NCBI GenBank assembly: GCA_002900995.3
Contig: CM035305.1
Span: forward strand, 4,806,908 to 4,870,907
DNA from: Ganoderma boninense
Lineage: Eukaryota > Basidiomycota > Agaricomycetes > Polyporales > Polyporaceae
Direction of reading: 5' to 3'
Length of the DNA stretch: 64,000 nucleotides
Positions 47,122-58,681 of the stretch are shown here, in pieces; position 1 is the stretch's first letter, and each line of letters opens with the position of its first letter. The notes below the pieces were generated by a model, which searched no databases, was not told the origin of the DNA, and worked only from the letters and a program-made list of their open reading frames with translations. Position numbers and translations under genes: made by a program.

Positions 47122-50100
47122 ATGTCACAGTGCGACAATTCATCCCCAGTTAGCAACGCAGTTTCCGAATGTACAGGCGTACAAAAGCCTGACAATGAAT
47201 TTGCCGAAACGATGGAGATCCTGAACGCTGCAGAAACCAGCATTCAGGAGTATACCGGCGGGCGCAATGTTAATTACGTCAATAAAACTGGTTGGCCAAG
47301 TAACTTAGTTTTTAAGTGCTGTTGAGGTTTGACTATTATGATTGACAGGAGACGGACTCAATAAAATCCAAATGGATGTCTCAAGCATCCAGAGAATTAT
47401 GTCTCCCCTACAGGCACTGGTAGATACAAAAATGGGTAAAGAATTACGCCGGACCATTTCTGCCATTGTGGAAGGTATACCGGGGCTGTTGAGGGTCCTC
47501 GACGACGTTGCGCAAATTCATCCTTTCATCAAGGGTTCGTGTGTGTTTCGTTCTCGCTGTTCTCTTACTCACATCCTGCATCTGATAGTCACTGTTGGCG
47601 CATTTCGAGTTGCTGTAGAGCTCGACCTCAAGCGAAAGGACAATGACAACAAGATATCGCTGATGTTTGTGGAGATGAGGGACATGATGGCCGTCCTTGT
47701 ACAGTGCGTTTATATTGTCGGAGCTTTGCGTCAGTCACTGACACTTGCTCGTCTAGGCTGAAAGACATCAACAAGGACAAGCGCGCCGGAGAGGACAACA
47801 CCACCATCTCCGGACGCATGCAAAACCTCGTCGATAAAACCGAGCAGGACATCAGGAAGTGCGCAAATTCATGCAACACATATGCGAACAAGAAACTCCT
47901 GTCGAAGGTCATACACAGCTCGTCCTGGAGCGACGAATTCAAGGGGTACATCCAGGCATTCACGGATCGTCGTCGCGAGTTCGAGCTCGTGCTGTCGATC
48001 TATATAGGTCATGCTGTGAACAAGGCGAATGACAAGCTTGTAACCATTGAAGCAAAGTGTGTCTTTAGTCCCATCTCAGGCTCTCTTGTATTTGTTCTGA
48101 GCTAATCATTTTTTGTTTAGGATGGACCGCGTGCTTCAGTACCTCGATTCCTGCATGTCTCCCGAGGAGTATGAGCTCACAAAGCTTGTCAACGCTCATG
48201 GTGGGCCAAATGTTGTGATGAAGAATGAGAGTGTCCTCCACGAGCTGTTCGAGAGCAAAATGGCCGGCGGCGTGGTTGGTACGGGTATCTCCGACCCGGA
48301 GCGCGAGACTCGCCATGGGGGCGCTGCCGTGGACGAGTTCAAAGAGCTGCAGAAGGAGCTGAGGGAGGACGTGCAAACGGCCATCTGCGAGAACATGAAG
48401 CAGTTTGAGGGCAAGTTTGTCATCCAGCAGCGCGAGCTGGAGGAGAATTTGCGTAAGGCAATGCATCGCGAGGGCGATCGAGTCATAGACGCAGTGATCT
48501 CGGGCCCGCACGACAAGATCCTCGACCCGGTGAGTGGCTCCAGACATTGCAGGTCTCGTTATAAGACTCATTCCAACCCGCAGGACATTCACGAGATTTG
48601 GAAGGAAATGGTACACATCTTTTGGACTCTTCATGACCACGAGAGTAGGTTGATTAATAGACGATACAGCGTTGGCGTGGCAGTGTCAAAGACCGACACT
48701 TCGTCCTCGCCATGCGGGACTACTTCCACGAGAAGCTGGAACAAGTCAAGCGCAGTAAGAACGCCATGACGCCGGCTGTGCCCACCCCACAGCTAAACGC
48801 ACAGGATGAATGGACTCTGGAGTACATCAACGTCACCAGGGTCCAGCCCATTATTGAAGCATTCGATGATGACACATCAGGCTTCATCACAACCAACGAG
48901 GTGAACTCGTTCACCCAAGCCCGCCCGGAGAACTGGAGGTCAGTCTCCGAACTGCGATGGACTTATAGTCCACGTGCTTAATACTTATCAACCACAGCTT
49001 GCTTCACTGGATCGCGTATTGGGCTGTCGGTGAGTGAGGCGTGGCCACTAGCTCCAGTAAAAGAGAGAGTTTGACCGATAGTCCTCAGGCCACCAAATTT
49101 CGATGAGTGATTATGCAGAAAAAATTGATGTTCTCCTCGCCAAGATGTTTGCGCTTAAGACCCATGTCCTCCCAGCCAACCGAAATGCGATGGAGCAGTA
49201 TCTGTTCACGGTATGGACGATCGTCACCATGCTCACTGTGGCGTTCCAGCGGGTCGAAGTAAACGAGAAACTTCTGCACCACTTCGAGGACTACACGGCG
49301 GCCGAGGAGAAGCGATTGGCGGAGAACTTGAAGACAGCCAAGTATAACATTGACGCACAAGATACACTGGACCTGATCCGTGGACCAGGGCGCATCGAGA
49401 AGGTACTTACTTTTGTGTCACAGTTTATAGGACCCCAGCGGGCGCACTTTCTCACTGCCCTCTGCAGCACATCTTTCCTCTTCTGTATTTGCTGTTGAAG
49501 AGGGACTTCGAGGTTATGCGGCTGGCGCGCACTCAGTGTTTGCATGTCGACGAGCTCTTTGGCTCCATGGGTTCAATCCTTCGTGTTTTTCGTGCTGTGA
49601 ATAAGCGATATAAACACCTGGCAGGCATGTCCAATGCTCTAAGCTTAAGGATGATCGCTATTCGTGTGACTGATCCACTCTTTGTATAGATCTCTTCAAG
49701 CATCAGAAGCTTGATCCCACACAGCAATTCAAGATCTTCGCGTTTGAGATAGCAAGTACTCAAATCATTCGAAATTACCGCCCAACTAACCATAGTTACA
49801 TTAATAGTTCAAGTACTGGCATGATGAAGAAGAGATTTGGACGATGAAAGAACGCAAACGGATGATGTTCCTCGAGGTCGCGTACGATGACAGCATCGAG
49901 GCCCAGAACGTCGATTCTGGTAGTCTTATCAATCATCCTCTTCAATCCACGGACGAGTTATTCTACGCGCACCAGTTTGTGGAAACAGAAGCAGACCAAC
50001 AGGCAGATCCTGCGCTGCGGAAGATGTGAGCCCTCACTCTTGCTCTCGCCTTAATCTTTCTGCGGAACGGCCTTCATGTCTTATGTTTCCTCAGATTGGG

Positions 50101-51565
50101 CCACTGGTCCGGGTTTGTCGCGCAAACAAATCTGTACCCGTCGAAGGCCATGGTCTCTCTCGATATCCACGTCTCTGAAACTGATAGCAAGGAGTTTCAC
50201 GGCAAAGGAATCGCGCCAAATGGCACGGACTGGACTCTGAAGGGCCAGTGCGCGGTCTCGGAAGACGGCAATGTGTGGTACGCCTTCAAGATCTCATACG
50301 CGACACGCTTTGTTACCGAGTTCTTCTCCGGCCAACTCGACGAAGGTGGGACGACACTATCAGGTTCCTGCGGCTTCAAGCACATGAAACCATTCACCTT
50401 TGTCTTCAAGCGTCTTTCCTCTGAGGTCATGCGCTTCTATCCCAGCCCCATGGAGCTCGCTACAAGCAAGCACCGTGCTCTGTGGCGTTTCGCGATATCA
50501 GCGACGATTGCGCAGGTGTGCTGGAAAATGGGCTCATGGGACTGGATGCGAAGGCGGTGGCAGACTGGGCAGCGCTACGCTGAGCTCGTCAGCCGTAGCA
50601 GCATATCCCCGCTTACCGTAGAGGAGAGCGCCGAGCTGTGCCGATGCGAGCGCACCATGACGCCGGAAGAAGTGCGCCTCTATTATATCTTCTGGGACCT
50701 CCGCGAGAGGTCTGTCCCGATCCACTGGTCCGTCATTGTCATCTCCTTACGATGGCAATTTTCCGGCTGACAACAGCTCAAAACATAGGGGCATACGGTG
50801 CGATGTCTGCGCCTATATGAACATCAGAGGTAGCCGTATCATCTGCATCTCCTGCGGCATAAAAACCACTGTGGACCTATGTGACAAGGAGCAATGTCTG
50901 ATGTCGGAGATCGGGCTGGACGTTCGCGACGACCTCATCTCCCCTCATCTCCCTTCTCACGATCTCATCAAGCTGCGCACGGCGATCCATCCTTTCAGAG
51001 AATACGGGATGGTGTACCGCACTGCTCAATATTCACTGAAGGCGGTCCGTCAGCGCTTCACAAACTTGAGATCATCTGGAAAGTGCGAGGACGAAGTCGA
51101 GAGGATGCTTCCAACCTGTGTTCAATGTGGCGAACGTACATCGCCGCCGTGTTGGTACTGCATAGAGTGCCAAGGTGTGTCTCTTGAATCCGTCTCCTGA
51201 GTGAGACGTCACTGACCTCTTATGATGCAGAGGGAATCTTCGTATGCATCTCATGCGACACGAAACATGGCGGCATCATCGCAGGCAAGCACAAGAAGAC
51301 CCACGCGCTCATCCGATGCCAGTCGGTCGACGTGCACGTCGACGCCGAGTCCGAACGCGCGGCACAACTCAAAGCCCGCATGAGCACGCTGGAGACGAAG
51401 CTCAAGGATAGCTTCACTAGCGTTGACGAAAAAATCGCTGCCACGCAAGATCACCTGTCCGGGAGGATGACGTCGCTCGACGAGCGTTTACAGCGTATCG
51501 AGAATCTGCTACTCAACCTTGGCCAACAAGGCCTCACGCCGCGCTCGGAAAACGATCCACTTTAG
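47122..51565 (+). CDS. EFZ-family protein, copy IV, intact, 15 exons
   Basis: Exons: 47122-47290, 47349-47534, 47589-47703, 47757-48056, 48121-48529, 48584-48610, 48670-48938, 48998-49029, 49089-49402, 49468-49624, 49690-49751, 49808-50025, 50095-50727, 50789-51174 and 51231-51565. They stay in phase and give 1203 residues. Eleven of the fifteen exon lengths equal those of copy III. Introns 10 and 11 begin with GC (GCATGT, GCAAGT) instead of GT. The EF-hand loop is DDDTSGFITTNE. The beta-rich domain (YAFKISYATRF, GTTLSGSCGF) and both zinc clusters (RCDVCAYM..ICISCG; CWYCIECQ..FVCISCDTK) are complete. The C-terminal tail after the coiled coil is about 40 residues shorter than in copy III. The gene is followed tail to tail by an FX relic. 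Confidence 0.9.
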
Positions 51566-51809
51566 TAGGCAACACCACCGGAATCCGGTGTATGCACTGT
51601 CAGACTTGACCTTTTCCGCGTGTCTGCGAAGCTCAGAGCGGCGTCCTGGTATAGAGGAGACTGTCGAGGGAAGCCGATGGTGATGGCATGTACTCTGTGT
51701 AAATGAACAAAGCATGATTGATATTTCCCCGGAAACAAAATCAATTGATCTCGACTCGCCTTGCAGTGATCACCACAGCAGTAGAAGGTAGGCGTGAAGC
51801 ACCTTCTAA

Positions 51810-52430
51810 CGATTACACATGAGTATTGTGGAAGTGCTTACCCATGAGATGGAGCGAGTCTTCGAGAAGTTTGTGGACTTGTGGATGCGTAATGGGTTGT
51901 ACACAAGACACTTCGAGATAACCGCGAGCTGAAATGGGACTGCAGTACGAGCCCCACTCCTTGAAAAACTGCAGCCAGAGCAAGTGGATCCGCCCATAGA
52001 TGAGTGATGTGCCCGAGCGCGAAGATCCCGGAAGTTGCCTCGGCCTGCCAGCGTAAAATCCTCGGTGGGTTACGCACGCAAGGCCGAAGGCGAGATAGAC
52101 CAGGTGCTCCTCTTGAGGCATGTAGTGAATGAAGGTCAGCGAAGATGTGTGGATAATGCTTGAAGCGTCCGGGACTCACGCTAAAGTCGACTGCGTCCGG
52201 GGGAGTTGACGCGCTCCCATGATGCAAGATCAACCCAGCTACGCAGATCGTCAAGTTGGCGGTCAATCCAACTTGGAGGAAGGGCCAGCACAGAGGGCTT
52301 AAATTGTGACCGAACCAAGTGGCTCAAGGGGGACTCGAAGGGCAAGCAGCTGTTGACGAGCATGGGTGTGGAGGTGGATCTACCGTAGGTAGCTGGGAGT
52401 CTAAGCGCCGTTCGATTTAAGGCCACGTGC
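51810..52430 (-). pseudogene. FX-family relic D (exons 1-2 only)
   Basis: The minus strand reads SWIDRQLDDLRSWVDLASWE (gene C: PWVDRQLEDLCSWVDLTWG), the conserved splice donor region GVSP-like after the exon, then HLVYLAFGLACVTHR and, in another frame, SGIFALGHITHLW against YGIFALGHVAHLE in gene C. Exons 3 and 4 are missing and frames are broken. It lies about 250 bp from the 3' end of EFZ copy IV, in the same tail-to-tail arrangement as gene C with copy III. Confidence 0.75.
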
Positions 52431-52559
52431 TTCAGTCAACGTCTAAGCGCCCAGTCTAGCCCTCCTGCAGGCTGGAGGGAGTTTCGCACCTCGACGTCTC
52501 CCAACCGCCATCACCTTGCGACTTCGGCTTGGAGGTGGAGCTGAACTGCCATGCCTGCT

Positions 52560-54620
52560 TTACCGGTTTCTAACGTCATTATATTCATTATTCTATGCCC
52601 CACGTTACGTCCACCGGTCATCTCTAGCTATTCTATGCCAATTTCGCCTTGGTTTTTCTCGGAGCCCCCTTGGACGACTGTCTGCTCTGGCTGCCACGAT
52701 AGCTCGGTCCACCATGAATTTTCTTAACCGGGCTTAGCAGAAAACTCGGACATCAAGTGCTATAACTCTCGCGGCGCCGACACTGTCTTATGCATTCATC
52801 TCCGGACTCGTTCGACTTCCTTCACAACATCCGTGTCTACTAGGACCTCTCCTCCTATCTTAATGACGCATCAGCTACATGCGGACGCCTCTTCTACTTT
52901 GCGCGCATACATGATATCACTACGACCAGAACCTGCTGGCTTTTGCTCGCTGGTTACGTTCTCGTGGAGCGGGAGGAAGTCCTCTCACCTTCGGCGTCGC
53001 TGCAACTTGGAACACATGCTCGGACCGCTGTCAAATCTCGAAATGGAGAGTTGGACGGGAGGGATGAGCTCTGCTGCAGTTCGTCTGCAGTTCAGACCGG
53101 GATAGGTGTTCGGGATAGCTGAACGACATGGTACGTGGCCCAAGCATTACGTCCTGCCGATCTCGGTGTTCTTTCGTCAATCTGCCCCCCCCTTCCCCCC
53201 GAAAGTCCCCACCACACCCTGCCAACTTGTCCTCAAGCTGTAGTATGGATGACACACGCGCATATAGTCACGGCCCTCCGTGTCAGCGTGGATCCTGGGC
53301 CGTGTCGCGTCCTCCGTCTTTCCCCGCATCCTGAGTCATGTCCCCTCCGAGCTGCGCGGTTCCCTCTCCTGCATACTGCACGCCCCCTACCCACCCTTCT
53401 TCATCTACGCTGGTCTGCCTACCCACAAGGCCCTTCAGGTTGCGTCCTCGGCGTTAGAGAGCATCGTGCGCCGTACCCTCACAATCAATATAGGCTCTAG
53501 CCCTTGTAAAATCTCTGGGGACAGCGCATGGCGCGCAGAATCGTAGGACAACTACATCGCGTCATGGGGCGCCTTTGTGACGGAGCCGGGTGAGTGCGTT
53601 CAATGCTTTCAGTGAAGATTTAACTAACTCGGTGACAGTGGTATTGGCGACCACAACCAAGGACAAGAATCCGGTCGACGGGTTGGATCTGTTGTAAGCC
53701 ATGTGTATGGAGGAACCCGATGCCAGAAGGAGCGGCCTCCTTCCTTGTGGTCGTTCAACGGGCCGGGCGAGACGGCCGTGAGGGTACGGCATGTATGCGC
53801 CTCCTCCATTGCACTCGGCGTCCCCGACCGGCGACGACGCTCGCCAGAGAGCGGAAATCTTTCCGCCCGCCACCCAACATCGGGCCGGTTTGCGCGCGAC
53901 AAGGTCTCCTCGACGTTCTTCCCCGGCTAGCTCCACGTCCATGCCGGCGCGAGTGCGAGAGGTTCCAGCTGCGAGAAGTTCCAGCACCTCTGCGATGCCC
54001 AAGTCCGCCGCGCGCCCGTAAGGTATGGCCCCATCGCAGGTCAGGTCTCTATTGCTGTCGATTCAGACGACCTCTCCATGATCGTACGCACTGCTCTCCG
54101 CACCGCGCGCAGCAACCTCGACCGCTTCCGCGTCCCGCAACTGCGAAGTTCGTCGACTGCCTCTGGGTCTCCGAACGGTACGTGCTCAGCCAAACCTCAG
54201 GTCACCACGTCGCCGCGCTGGCGGTTCTCCGAGACCGGCCGACGACGCTGCACGAGTACGAGTGGGATGTCCCGCGGGGCGGGGCGCGAGATTGCCACCA
54301 TCAGGATGCTCGCGCCGACCGGCGCGAACCCACCGTTTGGCGAACTCACTCCTCGACTCCCCGGCGATGGCGTGTTCTCCGACCTGGCGCTCGAGCCTGT
54401 CACGGCGGCCCCTCTTCGCGCAAGGGTTTGGCTGCCCGCGGATCCTCCCTGCCGCGTTCTTCCGAGCGGCGTCGAGCTGGTACCTCTACGGCCACCTTGA
54501 CCGCGCGACGTGCTGGCGCGATGGGCGACACTGGGCGAGGAGAGCTTGCTCAGGTCCCTTCTGGAGTTCGAGGAGCTCGACGGGTCCTTTCCGCTTAGCC
54601 GGACGTTCTTGTGCGCAGGG
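52560..54620 (+). pseudogene. Unidentified relic X2, paralogous to relic X1
   Basis: Coding-like segments in changing frames include DNYIASWGAFVTEPG followed by a GTGAGT donor (53583), TTTKDKNPVDGLDLL after an acceptor near 53637, KFVDCLWVSERYVLSQTSGH around 54150, and ATIRMLAPTGANPPFGELTP near 54300. Stops and shifts separate them. One open frame of 292 codons (53720-54598) is an artefact of GC richness, since the protein-like segments lie in other frames. I do not recognise the ancestor. Position and order match the X1 relic after FX gene C. Confidence 0.4.
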
Positions 54621-55054
54621 TGTTAGCCGCCGAAGGTTCACGCGAGATCGCGTGTTGCTGAGCCTTGGGGCGAAGCCTGGTGTGCGCTTGGCAGCGTGGC
54701 TTGGTTTAGAGAGCTGGGGGTGCTGATACTGGGGGGGAGAAGGCTGATGGGGGTCGACAACCCGATGTGGTAGTGCTGTGTTCTCTTTCACTTCAGGAGT
54801 CGGAATTTAAGTTGCGGGAAGCTGGGGGCTAGGTGGTGTAGAACATATCCCTCGCAACTTCAGACTCCTTAAGGCTGGTCTCTGGCGATCGGGTACATGT
54901 GTTGTTCTGCTCTGGCAGGAACCTCAGAAAGACCTTGATCGTCCTTACGGCAGTGTCGCCAGTGTTTTAGGGGCCCAGTCGAGAGGAAGATGGTGGGGTA
55001 AGTCCTCTTCCGTACGTTGTATCATGAACCCCATCATGAACGGTCGACGACAGG

Positions 55055-55700
55055 TTGCTCCTCGACACTCAAACCAATAAGCAAGCGCATGATGTATGTA
55101 GGTCAATATACCACGACGAAGTCTGCTGGGACGTCCAGACTTGGGATACGCGTACGATCCGCGTCTCGTGCGAGATGAGAACTACAGTCGATCTGTGGAG
55201 TAGGCAGGAGTGCTCGATGTCCCGAGCTCAAGCCAGACGTCCGTGACGACCTCTCCTCGAACCGCGCACCGCTATACATCTCCTCGCTCCAACGCGACCG
55301 GGTGTGCGGTGGCGCTCACTTTGCACTGAAGATGGTCCGTCAGTGTTTCGCTAACTTGGCGTTCCCGAGCCCACGGAACGAGGCAGGGACAGAGCAGGAA
55401 GAATCTCAGTCTCCCAATGTGCGTCAAGTCAAGTTTTGCAAATGCTGAAGGTATGTCATTTGAATCTGGCTGCTACGTACCAGTTCAGTGACTTCTGAAC
55501 ATGTAGAGAACATGTTGGCGTGCATCTCGCGTGTCATAAGGCACGCCGACATCATTGCTGCGGCTACAGAAGAAGATCCACTCATTCACTGGTCCGGCGC
55601 GGACCTGTTGACGCATCAACGTAACGTTCACGTCGACGTCGAGTCCAAGCGCGGGGAAACGTCCAGCCTGAGATCGAGACAGCTTCCTCCACGCTGATGT
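55055..55700 (+). pseudogene. EFZ-family relic VI (zinc-finger exons only)
   Basis: The stretch begins with WDTRTIRVSCEMRTTVDLWS and RQECSMS, which matches RGSRIICVSCGMKTTVDLCS and KEECLMS of the first zinc cluster in copy III. Two of the cysteines are replaced and the frame breaks soon after. Later bases (near 55590-55660) match the exon-15 part (HWSGADLLTHQ, then VHVDVESKRG against AHVDAESERA). No other exons are visible. It is a decayed sixth copy. Confidence 0.75.
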
Positions 55701-56494
55701 GAGGATCGCCAGAGGACAACTGATTGGGCGGATGGCGTTGCTCGACTGCGGTCCACCGAGCAATGAGACAAGACGGGGATCTGTGCACAGCGCAACCACT
55801 CCGCTGTGCGAGCGAGTTGAATCGTTCCGTCAGAGAACGCGAGGTGGATGAGCGGGACGTCCTTTATGCGGGGAAGGGACACTACGCAGTTCTTATAGAG
55901 TATTAGTGGTTCCAGAGGCACTAAACACTCATCCTCGACGTGGATGTGAAGTAGAAATGGTAGTAGCAGAGGTGGGCATGCAGCGCGGCTAACCGCAGCA
56001 GAGACGTGTGGGAGCGCCCGCTGGTGCGCCGTGCGCGCTTGAGCGGCGATTGGGAGGGAGTCTCGGTGAACTGGGGACTCGAGCTCGTGGGTGCCCCGAG
56101 ATTCATCAGTCAAATCCACAGATTATCAATACGGATCTCAGGCGGACGTCGACGTCGCCGACTCCCCCTCGACCTTCTCACTCCGCCTTCTCCCTTCTCT
56201 CGACTCTCCTTCTCCGAGTATAGCCGCTGCGTGATCGAAACTCGCAATCCTGCCGCCGCTCTCTCTTCCCGAATATCGTCGTCGGTCTTGAAAATAGTAA
56301 GTATGTGTCCGCGTCTGAGCAGAATTCCATCTTTAACATACTGATTTGCCCTCGTTGTGCAGCCTCCTGCGCCTCATCATCCGATCCGTACGAACTTCCG
56401 AGAAGAACCCAAACGTTCGCACAACTTCACGTCTCGCTTCTACCCTTCCCTAACCCTCAGTTTAAAGTTCTGCCGCTGCAGGCCTCAAATCGCC
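55701..56494. other. Upstream region of HET gene 2
   Basis: I see no gene that can be supported. C/T-rich stretches from 56160 to 56470 may be the promoter and 5' leader of HET gene 2. Confidence 0.5.
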
Positions 56495-58633
56495 ATGCGC
56501 TTTCTCGACACTACCACCGGTCAATTTGTGGAGAAAGACCCCAGAGGCACTCAGTATGCTATCCTGTCTCACAGATGGGATGGCGACAGCGAGCAGACGT
56601 TTCAAGAGTTAAGGACCATTCAGAGTCAGTACGCTTCCAAGGCAGATCGCTCGATGACACACCTAGACTGGGCGGCGGATGACGGTTCGTTGTTCTCTGT
56701 TTCACTGTCGAATACAAGTCCCGAATCTCTCGCTAGATCAATTGCCTGCCAAACTTGAAGCCATCGCACACGACCTTCGTATATGGAACGACCCCAGTCT
56801 CTCGCAGAAAATCCGCAACGCCTGCGCCGTGGCGCGGAAGAATGGCTTCCGCCTCATTTGGATCGACTCCTGCTGCATCGACAAGACCAGCAGCACCGAG
56901 CTATCAGAAGCGATCAACTCGATGTACGACTGGTACGAGGGCGCGGACGTCTGTTTTGCCTACCTCGTGGATGTCTACCCTCACGACAGCCATTCCGAGG
57001 ACGGCTCACGTTTCCGCAAAAGCGCATGGTTCACGCGAGGATGGACTCTCCAGGAGCTCATCGCGCCTTACGTAGTGATCTTCCTCTCCGGAGACTCCAA
57101 ATGGGAGGTCATTGGGTCCAAACTCGACCTCGCTGATCTCATCGAGGAGATAACTGGTATTAGCGCAGACGCCCTGTTGCACGAGGCACGACTCGGAGAG
57201 TTCAGCGTGGCTCAAAGGCTTTCCTGGGCGTCTCACCGCGAAACGACGAGGATAGAAGACCGCGCATACTCTCTGCTGGGAATCTTCGGCATCAACATCC
57301 CTACGCTATACGGCGAAGGGGAGCGCGCATTTCGAAGACTGCAAGAGGCGATAATGACCTCCATCCCGGATCAGAGCATTTTCGCGTGGGGCAGCATTTT
57401 CCCGGATTCTGAGGTCGACGGCGACAGTTCACGCTTCGAGTGCATACGAAGCAACCCAGACACACCCATCCTTGCATCGTCTCCTGTCGATTTCGCCGAT
57501 GTAGGCTCCATCAAAGTTGTCTCCCATGACCTGGTCTTCCATCGCCTCGGACGCCACAACTTCTCAGACCTTCCTGCACCTGAATACACCTTCACTCCGC
57601 ACGGTATCCGAGCGCAGATACCCGTCATTCCGCTGTCCGTCTATCTCCCCACAACCACTATATGTAGCGGTCCCTATGCCATATCAGAGTGGTTTCTCGC
57701 TATCCTCGGATGCGAGTCTTCTCATCATCTAGGCGGTCTTCTAGGCTCTGTCTGCTATATCCCCCCATCCCAGACTGGCGTCAACGTCTTGTATCAAGGG
57801 ACCAATATATCGATCTAGTCGGTCCGGATCCGAGCAACATGGCAGCAGCTTCCCTAACCTCTTCCCCCTCTCGTCCGAAACGATCCAACTCTACAGGGAC
57901 CATGTCGTGCTCAAGGTGGTGTACCTATCCCATTCCAACCAGGCGCTGCTACCCGAATGGACCTTGCAGGCTGCAACGTTGAGGCGACCGCAGGGATCCT
58001 TTAATTCACAGATCTCTCTCCGCTTGACGAGGAAGGCACTCCTTGCGCTGCGCGCCGAAGGGTACGAGGCCAAAGTCGTCGCTCCGGAAGCCGACTCCCC
58101 TGCCGCAGATCACATCGTGACGCTCTCGCTTGCAGGCCACACCGTCACTGCTACGTACAGCTATACCCGAGCACAAGAAGGCTTCAACATCGTTGGAAGC
58201 GTCATAACGTCGAGGTATGAAAACCAAGCCACATCCGAATCAGCCTCCAAGCCCGGCTACGCCTTCCTCGAGTATAACAACGCTCCGATGAAAGCGCTGT
58301 TTTCCCAGGAAGCCAAAATCGTCACTTCAGATGGAAGTAGACGTTCAGTGGCACTCGTCCTGAATTTCGCATCGAAGTCGTCGTTTACTCTTGACGTCGA
58401 CCTTGCAGAACTCCGACAGGACAATCTCATAGCACGGAGACCATTGGTCGCGCCACGGAGCCATCAGCCCGCCAGAACACCAGCACATGGACGACTCGAC
58501 ATGATAGAAGCAATCATGGCGCCAGCGCAAGACACACTTTCCGAAGAACTTCCCGCTTCCGTAGGACCGTCCATCCCTCAGCAGTCTGGGCAATCCACTC
58601 CAGTACAGGGGCTACTAGACTACGTACGTTTCA
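56495..58633 (+). CDS. HET-domain protein 2, joined in frame to EFZ copy V
   Basis: Exon 1 (56495-56684) and exon 2 (from 56737) join at phase 1, as in HET gene 1. HET motifs are YAILSHRWD, IWIDSCCIDKTSS and FTRGWTLQELIAPY, followed by AQRLSWASHRETTRIEDRAY. The frame stops at 57818. One shift near 57800-57830 restores homology with HET gene 1 (FPNLFPLSSETIQLYRDHVV) and the C-terminal beta-rich domain (LTRKALLALRAEGYEAKVVA). That frame reaches GLLDY at 58633, where a GTACGT donor begins a 48-nt intron (58634-58681). Its acceptor leads in phase 0 into EFZ copy V. If the intron is used, the product is a HET-EFZ fusion. If it is retained, the frame ends at 58659. The shift at 57.8 kb may be a sequencing indel or a true lesion. 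Confidence 0.82.
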
Positions 58634-58681
58634 ACTTGAATGCCGTCGAGGAACATTGAATGAGAATCTCTAACCCTGCAG

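Noticed and set aside
53720..54598. Open frame of 292 codons on the plus strand
   Set aside because: Protein-like segments occur in the other frames of the same stretch, and this frame is dominated by Arg and Pro from GC-rich DNA.
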